The notes below the pieces were generated by a model that did not search any database, was not told where the DNA came from, and was given only the letters and a program-made list of their open reading frames with translations. DNA of 64,000 nt from Ectobacillus funiculus. Its GTDB lineage: Bacteria > Bacillota > Bacilli > Bacillales > Bacillaceae_G. The stretch is taken from the NCBI RefSeq assembly GCF_042429435.1, contig NZ_JBHMAF010000073.1. One strand, given 5' to 3'. Of the stretch, positions 31,779 through 41,130 are shown piece after piece (position 1 is the stretch's first letter; each line of letters starts with the position of its first letter). The position numbers and the translations under genes were made by a program.

Positions 31779-34655
31779 ATGGCAACCGAACAGACAAACA
31801 AAACAAATCCATGGACAAAGTTTCACGGTCCAAATCTTGGCTATGTCGTTGAGCAATATGATCGTTATATAAACAATGAAGAATCCGTTGATCCGGAATT
31901 AATAGAGCTTTTTGTCCAATGGGGTCCACCTTTGGATTTTAAAATTTCAAAAAAAGAAGCAGGACAAGCTCCTCCTTCTTTCAACAATACAACTAACATG
32001 GAAATAATACTTAAGATGGTAAAGCTATTCGAAGATATTCGCAGACATGGACACTTAGCAGCGAGCATCAACCCATTAGCAGAACAAAAAAATAACCACC
32101 CTTTGCTGCAGCCAGAAAAATATGGTTTAACTGAAACTGATTTGAAAGCGGTTTCTGCTAAGCTTGTTTGGGAAAACGCACCAAAGGAAATCCAAACGGC
32201 ATGGGATGCATTCAACCAATTAAAAGCGGTTTATACTTCATCCTTAGCATACGAGTTTGAGCATGTGCATAGTAGCGAGGAACGGGCATGGCTGCAACAA
32301 ATGGTAGAGACAGGCTCCTTACATCGTTCCTTATCTAAAGAAAAGCGGGCAAACCTGCTGCAGCGCCTAACTGAGGTAGAGGGTTTTGAACAATTTTTAC
32401 ACCGAACATTTGTAGGGCAGAAGCGATTTTCTATTGAAGGCGTCGATATGCTAGTACCAGTACTGGATGAAATCGTAAATGAAAGCGTTATCTTAGGCGT
32501 ACACAATGTCTTGATTGGTATGGCGCACCGCGGACGCTTAAGTGTATTAGCTCACACACTTGAAAAGCCATATCGTAGCATTCTTACAGAATTTCAACAC
32601 TCCACTACAAAGAAGGCCGGCCAACCGGGGGATAAAGTTGGTTGGACAGGAGATGTTAAATATCATTTAGGCCACAATCGTTTTATTGAAGGAACTAATG
32701 GGGTTCGTACACGCGTAACTTTAGCCAACAACCCAAGCCACCTTGAAGTTGTAGATCCTGTTGTGGAGGGCTTTGCAAGAGCTGCGCAGGATGACCGAAG
32801 CAAGCCTGGTTCGCCTAAACAAGATATATCGAAAGCGCTTTCCGTCCTTGTTCATGGTGATGCTGCCTTTCCTGGTCAGGGAATTGTCGCAGAAACTTTA
32901 AACTTAGCTGGGCTCAAGGGTTACCATACAGGCGGAACTCTTCATATTATCGCAAATAATTTAGTCGGATTTACAACAGATAGTTCAGACTCCCGTTCCA
33001 CAAGATACGCGAGTGATTTGGCAAAAGGATTTGAAGTCCCTATTGTACATGTGAATGCAGATGACCCGGAAGCTTGTTTAGCAGCTGCGTATCTTGCTCA
33101 CCAATACCGAGTTCGCTTCCAAAAGGATTTTGTCATTGACCTGGTGGGCTATCGTCGCTTTGGACATAACGAAATGGATGATCCAACAATGACGCAGCCG
33201 CATGTATATAAGAAGATTACAAATCATCCAACTGTAAGAGCATTATATGCAAATCAGCTTCAAACGAAGGGAATTCTTACACAAGAAGAAGCAGAGCAAA
33301 TGAAGCAAAACGTTCAAGAAATATTACAAACTGAATATAACAACGTTCCTGAAAAGAAGGAGACTCTATCTGGAGATATACCGGTACCAGAAGTCATTGC
33401 CAATGGTATTCCATCAATCGAAACAGGCGTACCATTAGATACACTTCGTGAATTAAATACAGAATTATTGAGCTGGCCAGAAGGCTTTACTATTTATCCG
33501 AAATTAAAGCGCATTCTTGAACGCCGTAAAGGCGCATTAGAAGAGCAAGGAAAAGTAGAGTGGGCAGTGGCTGAAGCATTAGCATTCGCAACGATCCTAC
33601 AAGAAGGAACACCAATTCGTCTAACAGGACAAGACTCAGAGCGTGGAACATTTGCTCAGCGTCATATTGTGCTGCATGATACAGAAACAAATGAAACCTT
33701 CTCAACAATGCAGCAGCTCCCACAGGCTCGCGCTTCCTTTACGGTTCATAATAGTCCGTTATCTGAAGCAGCGGTTGTCGGTTTTGAATATGGATACAAT
33801 GTATTCGCTCCCGAAACACTTGTTATTTGGGAAGCACAATACGGAGATTTTGCTAACACAGCACAAACTCTCTTTGATCAATTCATCTCAGCAAGCCGTG
33901 CCAAATGGGGACAAAAATCGGGTCTTGTTATATTGCTCCCTCATGGCTATGAAGGGCAAGGACCTGAGCATTCGAGCGCTCGACCGGAACGCTTTTTACA
34001 GCTTGCAGCTGAAAATAACTGGACTGTCGCAAACGTAACAAGTGCAGCTCAATATTTCCATATTCTTCGTCGACAAGCATCCGTTTTAGGAACAGATTCT
34101 GTCCGACCACTAGTAATTATGGCACCAAAAAGTTTATTGCGTCATGCGATGGTTGCCTCTCCAAGCAGTGACCTAAGCAAAGGCCGTTTTCAGACAGTGC
34201 TAGAGCAGCCGAATCTTGGACAAGACCCAAATAAAGTAAAACGCTTAGTGCTAACAACAGGAAAAATGGCAATTGACTTAGCAATGGAAGCAGAAGCACA
34301 TAAAGAGAATGAAATCCTAGATGCAGTACACATTATTCGCATCGAACAGTTATATCCGTTTCCAAAGGAAAAGGTGGCGACGATCGTAAAGCGTTATCCG
34401 AATCTTGAAGAAATCGTTTGGGTACAAGAGGAACCAAAAAATATGGGGTCTTGGCATTATATCGCCCCTACCCTATTCGAGCTTGCCGGCAAGCATATAG
34501 CAGTAGACTATATCGGACGTCCAGAACGCTCAAGTCCTTCGGGCGGAGATCCAGCAATTCATAAAAAAGAACAAGAACAGATCGTGAAGCAGGCATTAAT
34601 CACAGATCGCTTATCCAACTACGAGAATCAAGAACAAGCATTAGTGAAAAACTAA
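31779..34655 (+). CDS. odhA: 2-oxoglutarate dehydrogenase E1 component (OdhA/SucA)
   Basis: A 958-residue thiamine-diphosphate enzyme, the first component of the 2-oxoglutarate dehydrogenase complex of the TCA cycle. The N-terminal FHGPNLGYVVEQYDRY, MAHRGRLSVLAHTLEKPYRS (ThDP site), VHGDAAFPGQGIVAETLNLA and FVIDLVGYRRFGHNEMDDP are hallmarks of E1o. The C-terminal half carries LTGQDSERGTFAQRH and LLPHGYEGQGPEHSSARPER. The ATG at 31779 follows GGAGG by 9 nt; the upstream frame to 31761 lies over that site. Full length. It forms an operon with odhB 61 bp downstream. Confidence 0.97.
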   Translation: MATEQTNKTNPWTKFHGPNLGYVVEQYDRYINNEESVDPELIELFVQWGPPLDFKISKKEAGQAPPSFNNTTNMEIILKMVKLFEDIRRHGHLAASINPLAEQKNNHPLLQPEKYGLTETDLKAVSAKLVWENAPKEIQTAWDAFNQLKAVYTSSLAYEFEHVHSSEERAWLQQMVETGSLHRSLSKEKRANLLQRLTEVEGFEQFLHRTFVGQKRFSIEGVDMLVPVLDEIVNESVILGVHNVLIGMAHRGRLSVLAHTLEKPYRSILTEFQHSTTKKAGQPGDKVGWTGDVKYHLGHNRFIEGTNGVRTRVTLANNPSHLEVVDPVVEGFARAAQDDRSKPGSPKQDISKALSVLVHGDAAFPGQGIVAETLNLAGLKGYHTGGTLHIIANNLVGFTTDSSDSRSTRYASDLAKGFEVPIVHVNADDPEACLAAAYLAHQYRVRFQKDFVIDLVGYRRFGHNEMDDPTMTQPHVYKKITNHPTVRALYANQLQTKGILTQEEAEQMKQNVQEILQTEYNNVPEKKETLSGDIPVPEVIANGIPSIETGVPLDTLRELNTELLSWPEGFTIYPKLKRILERRKGALEEQGKVEWAVAEALAFATILQEGTPIRLTGQDSERGTFAQRHIVLHDTETNETFSTMQQLPQARASFTVHNSPLSEAAVVGFEYGYNVFAPETLVIWEAQYGDFANTAQTLFDQFISASRAKWGQKSGLVILLPHGYEGQGPEHSSARPERFLQLAAENNWTVANVTSAAQYFHILRRQASVLGTDSVRPLVIMAPKSLLRHAMVASPSSDLSKGRFQTVLEQPNLGQDPNKVKRLVLTTGKMAIDLAMEAEAHKENEILDAVHIIRIEQLYPFPKEKVATIVKRYPNLEEIVWVQEEPKNMGSWHYIAPTLFELAGKHIAVDYIGRPERSSPSGGDPAIHKKEQEQIVKQALITDRLSNYENQEQALVKN

Positions 34656-34716
34656 AACAATTCATTTAGGGCGGCTATTGATAAAGAGCGTTACACCATC
34701 AAGGGGGATATAGAAA

Positions 34717-35982
34717 ATGATTGAAATTAAAGTGCCAGAGCTTGCAGAATCCATTACAGAAGGAACCATTTCAAACTGGCTAATCAAGGTTGGCGACAGA
34801 GTAAACAAAGGGGAAAGTGTCGTTGAGCTTGAAACAGATAAAGTAAATGTTGAAGTCAATGCAGATTATGCCGGGGTATTAACACAGCTATTAAAACAAC
34901 CTGGCGACACAGTAGAAGTTGGAGATGTTATCGCTATTTTGGAGGAAAATGTAGATGCCAGCATACCTGCTGTCGAGCCTGTTAATCAACAAGCTCCTGC
35001 TTCAAGTGTATCTGTCGTGCAGCAGGAGACTGATTCGGCAAACACTCAATCCTTACATCGCTTTCCAAGCACAGGTCAGCCTGTTGCTTCACCAGCAGCT
35101 AGAAAATTAGCACGCGAAATGGGAATTGATTTAAATGAAGTACGAAGCACTGATCCACTTGGCAGAATTAGACCGCATGATGTGAAAGGATCGACTGCTC
35201 CAGCTCCTGCGGCAGAAGTGCCAAAATTAGAAAAGCCTGCTCCAAAGCCTGCAGGTATACAAGCAGATGCAGAATTTACAAAGCCGGTGGAACGCTTGAA
35301 AATGTCCCGTCGTCGCCAAACAATCGCCAAACGTCTCGTTGAAGTACAGCACACAGCTGCAATGCTAACTACATTTAATGAAGTCGATATGTCCGCGGTT
35401 ATGAAGCTACGTACAAAACGTAAGGATGCATTTTTTGAAAAGCATGGCGTACGTCTTGGCTTTATGTCCTTCTTTACCAAAGCTGTAGTGGCAGCACTTA
35501 AGAAGTACCCGCTTCTCAATGCCGAAATTCAAGATGACGAGATTATCCTAAAGAAATTTTATGATATCGGAATCGCAGTGGCCGCGCCAGAAGGGTTAGT
35601 TGTACCAGTTGTACGTGATGCAAATCAAAAAAGCTTCGCGGAAATTGAGGGAGAAATTAACCAGCTCGGCAAAAAGGCACGTGATAACAACCTTACATTA
35701 AAAGAGCTGCAAGGCGGCACATTTACAATCACAAACGGGGGAGTTTTCGGTTCCTTAATGTCAACACCGATCTTAAACAGCCCGCAGGTAGGAATTCTTG
35801 GTATGCATAAGATTCAAACAAGACCAATAGCTATCGATGAGGAACGCATGGAAAATCGACCAATGATGTATATTGCTCTTTCCTATGACCACCGCATTGT
35901 TGATGGAAAAGAAGCGGTTGGCTTTCTTGTCACGGTGAAGGAACTGCTAGAGGACCCTGAATCCCTATTGTTAGAAGGTTGA
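34717..35982 (+). CDS. odhB: 2-oxoglutarate dehydrogenase E2 component (dihydrolipoyl succinyltransferase)
   Basis: A 421-residue E2 subunit. An N-terminal lipoyl domain carries the lipoylated Lys in VVELETDKVNVEVNADYAG (near residue 42), followed by a Pro/Ala-rich linker. The E3-binding domain is SPAARKLAREMGIDLNEVR, and the C-terminal catalytic domain ends with ALSYDHRIVDGKEAVGFL, whose His is catalytic. It transfers succinyl groups to CoA and forms the core of the complex. AAGGGGGA precedes the ATG. The intrinsic terminator at 36076 closes the odhAB operon. The E3 subunit is not encoded here. Confidence 0.97.
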   Translation: MIEIKVPELAESITEGTISNWLIKVGDRVNKGESVVELETDKVNVEVNADYAGVLTQLLKQPGDTVEVGDVIAILEENVDASIPAVEPVNQQAPASSVSVVQQETDSANTQSLHRFPSTGQPVASPAARKLAREMGIDLNEVRSTDPLGRIRPHDVKGSTAPAPAAEVPKLEKPAPKPAGIQADAEFTKPVERLKMSRRRQTIAKRLVEVQHTAAMLTTFNEVDMSAVMKLRTKRKDAFFEKHGVRLGFMSFFTKAVVAALKKYPLLNAEIQDDEIILKKFYDIGIAVAAPEGLVVPVVRDANQKSFAEIEGEINQLGKKARDNNLTLKELQGGTFTITNGGVFGSLMSTPILNSPQVGILGMHKIQTRPIAIDEERMENRPMMYIALSYDHRIVDGKEAVGFLVTVKELLEDPESLLLEG

Positions 35983-36075
35983 TTGGTTTTAGTCTATCTA
36001 TATAAAACCTTGAACTTGGTGGCGAAGAAATCAGTTGCCCAGCCGCCGATAAATAAAATTTGTTTATAAGTATAC

Positions 36076-36124
36076 AAAAAGTCCGTCTTATCCCCTTATT
36101 ATTAGGGAATAAGACGGACTTTTT
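36076..36124. terminator. Terminator of odhAB (bidirectional)
   Basis: AAAAAGTCCGTCTTAT pairs with ATAAGACGGACTTTTT around an inner CCCC/GGG stem. It also serves the convergent LysR gene. Confidence 0.93.
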
Positions 36125-36163
36125 ATATCTTGTTTTTCAATAGTGCGGCTCCAAGCTCAACGA

Positions 36164-37036
36164 TCAAAGAGGCTTACTTAAGTCTATACCTTCCATGAAA
36201 GTAACAAACGCTTTTACCATGTTCAGCTTCAAGGAATCCTCATGGTAAATCATCCATGTTTTTCGTAATATAGGCTCCCCTTCTTTTGTTCGGATATCAA
36301 TTTTGTGTATATCATCTATACCGTTGAAAAGCATGCTCGACATAATGGCGTAGCCTAATCCATTCACTACCATTTCCTTACATGTATCAGCCTTATCAAC
36401 CTCTATGCTCGTTAAAGGCGGCTGAGAATAATTTTCTGCCCACCAATTGTCAACCACAGATTTTAATAAATAATCGGGTTGGTAATTAATTCTTGGCAGA
36501 TGAGGAAGGTCGGAAATATGAATTTTTTCCTTAGAAGCAATACATATTGTTTCTTCAAATAATAGCTGTTTTTTCTCCTGCCAGCTGTAATCCCCCCTAA
36601 TAAAACCAATATGCGCATCTTGGTTATAAACTAAATTGGTGATATCACTGCTCCAAGCCGTCGAGACCTTAAATTCAATAGCTGGATATTGATCCTTGAA
36701 ACGCTTTAATAAGGTTGGAAGGTGATAATGTGCAAAGAAATTTGCAACACCCAGCTTTAATGTTCCAGCAACTTTACTGTCCATATTGAGAACATTTTCT
36801 TTCATTTTTTGAATTCTCAACAGTATTTCTTTCGCACATTTTGCTAAATATTCTCCTTGCGGAGTGAACTGAATTCCCCTCCTTCCCCGGTTTACAATTT
36901 GGACCCCAAATTCTTTTTCAATTAGCTGTAAACGATGTGTTAAAGCAGGCTGAGAAATATATAAACTTTTTGCTGCCTTCGTAATATTTTTTTCGTTATG
37001 AAGCACCTGTAAAATAAGCCAATCTCGATCCTCCAT
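36164..37036 (-). CDS. LysR-family regulator, divergent to the AbrB-type gene
   Basis: A 290-residue LysR regulator: the N-terminal winged HTH MEDRDWLILQVLHNEKNITK and SLYISQPALTHRLQLIEKEF, then a periplasmic-binding-like effector domain with GTLKLGVANFFAHYHLPTLL. The start at ATG 37036 is set by GGAGAG 5 nt upstream. It is clearly paralogous to the LysR at 41131 (shared LYISQPALT, LKLGV/LRLGV and the C-terminal MIYHEDSLKLNMVKAFVTF / MYDQDSLRLSIVKSFIEF), so the two probably sense related ligands. By the usual LysR layout its target is the divergent membrane gene at 37235. Confidence 0.9.
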   Translation of the reverse strand: MEDRDWLILQVLHNEKNITKAAKSLYISQPALTHRLQLIEKEFGVQIVNRGRRGIQFTPQGEYLAKCAKEILLRIQKMKENVLNMDSKVAGTLKLGVANFFAHYHLPTLLKRFKDQYPAIEFKVSTAWSSDITNLVYNQDAHIGFIRGDYSWQEKKQLLFEETICIASKEKIHISDLPHLPRINYQPDYLLKSVVDNWWAENYSQPPLTSIEVDKADTCKEMVVNGLGYAIMSSMLFNGIDDIHKIDIRTKEGEPILRKTWMIYHEDSLKLNMVKAFVTFMEGIDLSKPL

Positions 37037-37234
37037 CAGTTCTCTCCTATCCAACCATCAATTTTATTTATGGTTAGTTATCAATCTTATATATTTTATT
37101 TATTTCTAATAGTATATTAATATTCATTTATGCAAGGTTCAACCCTTTTACAATATGTACAGCATCATTATAGAGAAAGTCTGCCTGGTACTTTTCACTC
37201 CTAACAAACATGTTTTAAGAAAGGAGGAATCTGT

Positions 37235-38368
37235 ATGAAGGATACGGTTTTTTTCAAAAATATTTATTTCATCATATTAAGCAGTATAGGGGGGCTTATC
37301 CTCTCCTTAACCGGGCTTTCCATCGGTTGGATGCTTGGGACACTGCTCTTGGCAGCCCTTCTCTCTTTCCAGCGATCAACATTTTTAAAGCTTCCCGAGA
37401 AGCAACAGGGAGTTTCAAAGCATTGGTTACAAGCTGGGCAATGTATTTTAGGGATTGAATTGGGACAAAAAATGAACTTGTCTATTTTTCATATTTTTAA
37501 AGAAGACTGGATGACTATCCTAATTATGCTGCTTTTGTCTATCGTTTTTTCTATCCTTTCCGGATTCATTCTATGGAAGTTTAGCCAAATGGATATGCTG
37601 ACGAGCTTGTTTGGAACAGCCCCTGGAGGATTAAGTGCGATGCCTAGTATTGCGGAAGAAGTAGGCGCCAATACCGCAATCGTCAGCATTGTTCAAACTA
37701 TGCGTGTTTTTCTAATTGTCCTAATGATCCCAGTCATTGTTTCTTCTTGGACTTTAGATCCTGTTAATCCCACAGCAGCTTATCTTTCTTCTGTTCAAAT
37801 ACCCATGTTTCATATAGGGCAACTTCTCTGGACTATCATCTTAATCGTAACAGCGTGTGGAGGATATTATATAGGGAAGACCTTAAGATTCCCTGCCCCA
37901 TGGTTAGTGGGAAGCATGGTCAGTGTTGCTATTATACAATCGCTCAGTTCCTCCTATGTTGGACATGATATGATTGCATGGTGGCCTCATAGCGTAATTA
38001 TTTTATCGCAAATTTTAATGGGTTCAAGCATAGGGTCACGTTTTGAAAAAAATATGTTTATAGGCTTGAAAAATACATTGTTTGTTTCTTTAGTAAGTAC
38101 AATCAGCCTCATTCTTGCCATGTTCCTATGTGCATATCTTGTATCAACCTTAACGGGTATAACATTTATCACTGCTGCCTTGGCGTTTGCCCCGGGCGGG
38201 ATTGCAGAAATGACAACCACGGCAGTCGTTTTACACGCGGACTCTACCTTTGTATTAGCGGTGCAAGTGCTTCGATTAGTCTTTGTCTGTGTCATTCTCC
38301 CTCCCTTTTTCAGATTTTTACATCACTGGAAGCTAAGAAAAAATATACGCTCCCATGTATCTGCTTAA
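37235..38368 (+). CDS. AbrB-family membrane protein (duplicated AbrB domain, possible carboxylate transporter)
   Basis: A 377-residue integral membrane protein with about ten hydrophobic segments and an internal duplication. GGLILSLTGLSIGWMLGTLL and KTLRFPAPWLVGSMVSVAII correspond, as do GTAPGGLSAMPSIAEEVGAN and FAPGGIAEMTTTAVVLHADS. This is the AbrB family (membrane AbrB duplication, often mislabelled ammonia monooxygenase), unrelated to the AbrB DNA-binding protein. Its transport role is suspected but unproven. AAAGGAGG precedes the ATG. It lies divergent to a LysR gene and near citrate- and PrpF-type genes, which hints at organic acids. Confidence 0.85.
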   Translation: MKDTVFFKNIYFIILSSIGGLILSLTGLSIGWMLGTLLLAALLSFQRSTFLKLPEKQQGVSKHWLQAGQCILGIELGQKMNLSIFHIFKEDWMTILIMLLLSIVFSILSGFILWKFSQMDMLTSLFGTAPGGLSAMPSIAEEVGANTAIVSIVQTMRVFLIVLMIPVIVSSWTLDPVNPTAAYLSSVQIPMFHIGQLLWTIILIVTACGGYYIGKTLRFPAPWLVGSMVSVAIIQSLSSSYVGHDMIAWWPHSVIILSQILMGSSIGSRFEKNMFIGLKNTLFVSLVSTISLILAMFLCAYLVSTLTGITFITAALAFAPGGIAEMTTTAVVLHADSTFVLAVQVLRLVFVCVILPPFFRFLHHWKLRKNIRSHVSA

Positions 38369-38424
38369 TTTTTCAATACTGGGATTTTCTTTTATACTTA
38401 TAATGGAGATAAGGAGGGATGAGA

Positions 38425-39036
38425 ATGGATTTTTTTTATAGTCAAAAGAAAAGAGATCCACAAGAACATAAATCCTTTTTCGTTCAAGCTAATGAAAAAA
38501 CACAAGAACAAGAGATAGAGCAATTGTCACTCATATTAGCCGAAATCATTCGAAGTTCATCATGTAAGGACGAAGACATTGTCTTTTTATGTATTGGTTC
38601 AGATCGATACGTTGGAGATTCCCTCGGTCCCTTAGCAGGAACAATGCTCAAAGAAAGCCAGGTTCCCTATCGTATCTATGGCACGTTAGAGGAGCCTGTT
38701 CATTCATTCAATTTGAAGAAGGTGCTAAAGGGAATTCAGAAACAATTTAAGAAGACCCTCATTATTAGTATTGATGCTTGTCTAGGAGAAAAAAATCAAG
38801 TAGGGCAAGTTATTTTTCAAGAAGGGCCGCTTGTTCCGGGAAAAGCTCTTGAGAAGGTGCTGCCGGCAGTAGGCGATTATCATATGAAAGGAATGGTCAA
38901 CTATATAGATCCTTTGCCAACATCACAGTTTTTAAATGATACCCGGTTATATACTGTTATGAATCTTGCAAAGATTATTGTAAAAATCATTACTCGAGCA
39001 GCTGACAAAAGCGCTTCCATACACGATACAATTTAA
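38425..39036 (+). CDS. yyaC: YyaC-type spore protease-like protein (DUF1256)
   Basis: A 203-residue protein of the YyaC family, related to the germination protease fold and made in sporulating Bacilli. The conserved IVFLCIGSDRYVGDSLGPLA (near residue 50), YRIYGTLEEPVHSFNL, ISIDACLGE and GDYHMKGMVNYID are present. The ATG at 38425 lies 7 nt after AGGAGG; the ATG at 38419 overlaps that site. The precise substrate is not known. It supports a spore-forming host. It ends at the terminator at 39038 and is probably transcribed separately from the AbrB-type gene (56 bp gap). Confidence 0.9.
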   Translation: MDFFYSQKKRDPQEHKSFFVQANEKTQEQEIEQLSLILAEIIRSSSCKDEDIVFLCIGSDRYVGDSLGPLAGTMLKESQVPYRIYGTLEEPVHSFNLKKVLKGIQKQFKKTLIISIDACLGEKNQVGQVIFQEGPLVPGKALEKVLPAVGDYHMKGMVNYIDPLPTSQFLNDTRLYTVMNLAKIIVKIITRAADKSASIHDTI

Positions 39037-39037
39037 T

Positions 39038-39073
39038 AAGTGCAGCTAGGCTGGCGCCAGTCTAGCTGCACTT
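39038..39073. terminator. Near-perfect palindromic terminator
   Basis: AAGTGCAGCTAG pairs with CTAGCTGCACTT, with CTGGCGCCAG at the turn. It lies between the convergent yyaC and CitMHS genes. The right arm plus ATACTTT resembles a short stretch of the 134-bp repeat, probably by chance. Confidence 0.85.
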
Positions 39074-39120
39074 ATACTTTAAAATATAAAATAAACTACC
39101 CCACAGTATAAACTGCAAGT

Positions 39121-40437
39121 TTAAAACAAAGTAAGAGCGCCAGTTAGAATAGCAACAATCGTAATAACCAAGGAGCAAATAACAGTCCACTTAAATGCAT
39201 ATCGCTGAAATTCACCAAGATCGGTTTTAACCATTCCTACCAACAACAAAGTGGATGCAACAAGCGGGCTTAAGAAATGCACCGGTTGCCCCAAGATGGA
39301 GGCTCTAGCGATTTCTACAGGAGAAATTCCATAAGAAGAAGCGGCTTCAGCAAGAATTGGTAAAACTCCAAAGTAGTATGCATCATTAGATAAAACAAAT
39401 GTAAACGGCATGCTAGTTAGAGCAACAACCAATGGGAAGAAAGATCCTAAAGAATCCGGAATAATTGACACTAATGCATGAGCTATTGCATCTACCATTT
39501 TTGTTCCAGAAAAAATCCCAGTAAATATACCAGCAGCAAATACTAAAGTAACGACAGTCAAAGCATTCCCAGCATGAGCTAACACACGCTCTTTTTGTTG
39601 CTCTAAATTCGGATAATTAATCATTGAAGCCAGAACAAAGCCTATAAGAAACAAAACGGGAACAGGCAATATTTCCATTACTAATACGACCATAACAGTC
39701 AGGGTTAGAAGTAAATTTATCCATATTAATTTGGGGCGTTTAATATTTGCAGGAATTTCAAAAGCGGCAGCTACTTCAGGAATAGTCGATATATTTTTAG
39801 GAGAATATTGAATATCGATAATGCCAATTCTTTCACGTTCTTTTTTCCCCAAAACATAGGCTATAAAAAGAACACATGCGATTCCTCCAGCCATTGTCGG
39901 TAAAAGCGGAATAAAGAAGTTACCCGCATCAAGACCCAAGGATGTTATAGCTCTTGTAGCAGGCCCCCCCCAAGGAGTCATACCACTCATAATACTTAGA
40001 GAAAGCAAAGAAACGGTCGCAAGAACAAGAGGATTCATACCTAATCGCAGGTAAAGCGGCAACATAGCTGAAATCGTAATCATATGAGTCGTTGTTCCAT
40101 CTCCATCTAAAGCAACTGTTAATGCCAGCACCGCTGTTCCTATTGCTATTTTAACAGGATCCCCTTTAACGATTTGCAGCATCTTCGAAATCAATGGATC
40201 AAATAAACCAGCATCTATCAAAATGCCGAAGAATAAAATTGCAAATAATAATAAAGCTGCTGAAGGTGCAACAACCTTTAGCCCATCAAGCATCATTTTA
40301 CCAAGCTGAGAACCAAATCCCCCTACTAATGCAAAAATGATAGGAACTGAAACTAGAGCGTTAATCGGAGATAATCGCTTTGACATCATCAAATACGTAA
40401 AAACCACAACCATTGAAATCCCTAAAAAAGTAAGAAT
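39121..40437 (-). CDS. CitMHS-family citrate/metal-citrate transporter, probable AUU start
   Basis: A 12-TM-type transporter of the CitM/CitH family, which imports citrate complexed with divalent metals by proton symport. Signatures are ALTVALDGDGTTTHMITISA, MTPWGGPATRAITSLG and VLSNDAYYFGVLPILAEAA. The first ATG (40413) would truncate the family N-terminus. Extending eight codons upstream to ATT (40435-40437) gives ILTFLGISMVVVFTYLMMSK, which lines up without gaps with my memory of B. subtilis CitM (MLAILGFL...). A GGGGGG site lies exactly 6 nt before that ATT, and an in-frame TAA precedes it. A cre site lies just upstream. 438 residues with the longer start. Confidence 0.88.
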   Translation of the reverse strand: MLTFLGISMVVVFTYLMMSKRLSPINALVSVPIIFALVGGFGSQLGKMMLDGLKVVAPSAALLLFAILFFGILIDAGLFDPLISKMLQIVKGDPVKIAIGTAVLALTVALDGDGTTTHMITISAMLPLYLRLGMNPLVLATVSLLSLSIMSGMTPWGGPATRAITSLGLDAGNFFIPLLPTMAGGIACVLFIAYVLGKKERERIGIIDIQYSPKNISTIPEVAAAFEIPANIKRPKLIWINLLLTLTVMVVLVMEILPVPVLFLIGFVLASMINYPNLEQQKERVLAHAGNALTVVTLVFAAGIFTGIFSGTKMVDAIAHALVSIIPDSLGSFFPLVVALTSMPFTFVLSNDAYYFGVLPILAEAASSYGISPVEIARASILGQPVHFLSPLVASTLLLVGMVKTDLGEFQRYAFKWTVICSLVITIVAILTGALTLF

Positions 40438-40456
40438 AGTAATCCCCCCTTAATAT

Positions 40457-40470
40457 AGAAACCGCTTACA
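40457..40470 (-). promoter_or_regulatory. cre-like site before the CitMHS gene
   Basis: On the minus strand TGTAAGCGGTTTCT fits the cre consensus except for the last base, and lies 20 bp before the AUU start. CcpA repression of citM through a cre site is established in B. subtilis, which supports this reading. Confidence 0.6.
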
Positions 40471-40587
40471 TATTTTTTAAAAAAATGAATTTGGATACTT
40501 AAAAATGATTTTATCATCTCCCTACGATTTGAATTTTCCATATCTTAAGAATAATTCAAGTTCACAAATAAGTGAAATATATATTTT

Positions 40588-40617
40588 TTGACCCTTTCCT
40601 AAAAAAAAACTTATAAT
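40588..40617 (+). promoter_or_regulatory. Strong promoter-like sequence
   Basis: TTGACC (40588-40593), an 18-bp spacer and TATAAT (40612-40617) lie directly before the RarD remnant. It may be a chance arrangement in AT-rich DNA or a promoter left by the deletion. Confidence 0.4.
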
Positions 40618-40631
40618 TAAACGATTTTGAA

Positions 40632-41000
40632 ATGATGGTGATTTCTCCTATTGCGTTAGCATATTTGAACTACTTGATATTTCAATCTCAAGCACAATTT
40701 TCCGATTCTGTTTCAACAAGTATATTATTAATGGGGAGTGGCATAGTAACAGCTCTACCGCTTTTATTATTTACAAAGGGTGCAAAAAAAGTTTCATTAT
40801 CTATGCTTGGTATTCTCCAATATATTTCGCCAACTCTGTCGCTAATGGCGGGTGTTTTTCTTTATCACGAAGTGTTGACAAAAGCACATTTTGTAGCTTT
40901 TATCTTCATTTGGTTAGCTCTTGTGATTTATACTTTTTCTTCTGTAACAAAATCGGGTCAAGAGAGTAAGGAACCTATAAAAAGTAAAATTGATGCCTAA
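40632..41000 (+). pseudogene. C-terminal remnant of a RarD/EamA-type transporter
   Basis: 122 residues corresponding to the last third of RarD-type DMT transporters: MMVISPIALAYLNYLIFQ, MGSGIVTALPLLLFTKGAKK and LSMLGILQYISPTLSLMAGV, with about four membrane spans. The family is about 290-310 residues, so roughly 180 N-terminal residues are missing and the first EamA repeat is gone. There is no ribosome binding site before the ATG. No upstream frame supplies the rest, indicating a deletion rather than a frameshift. Probably non-functional. Confidence 0.8.
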
Positions 41001-41047
41001 CAAGAGATAGCACTTTTTTACGAACGAGGGCGTACTTTAAAAAGATT

Positions 41048-41075
41048 GGGGAAACCTTTATAGCTGGGGTTCCCC
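41048..41075. terminator. Bidirectional hairpin terminator
   Basis: GGGGAA pairs with TTCCCC, extended by CC/GG, with T-rich flanks on both sides. It lies between the RarD remnant and the convergent LysR gene. Confidence 0.7.
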
Positions 41076-41130
41076 TTAATTTTATCAAATTATCAAACAC
41101 AACCTTATGAAGCATAAGTGTATACTCACT

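Noticed and set aside
39038..39110. Another copy of the 134-bp repeat after yyaC
   Set aside because: Only about 17 bases (TAGCTGCACTTATACTTT) resemble the repeat, and they form one arm of a terminator. The match is too short.
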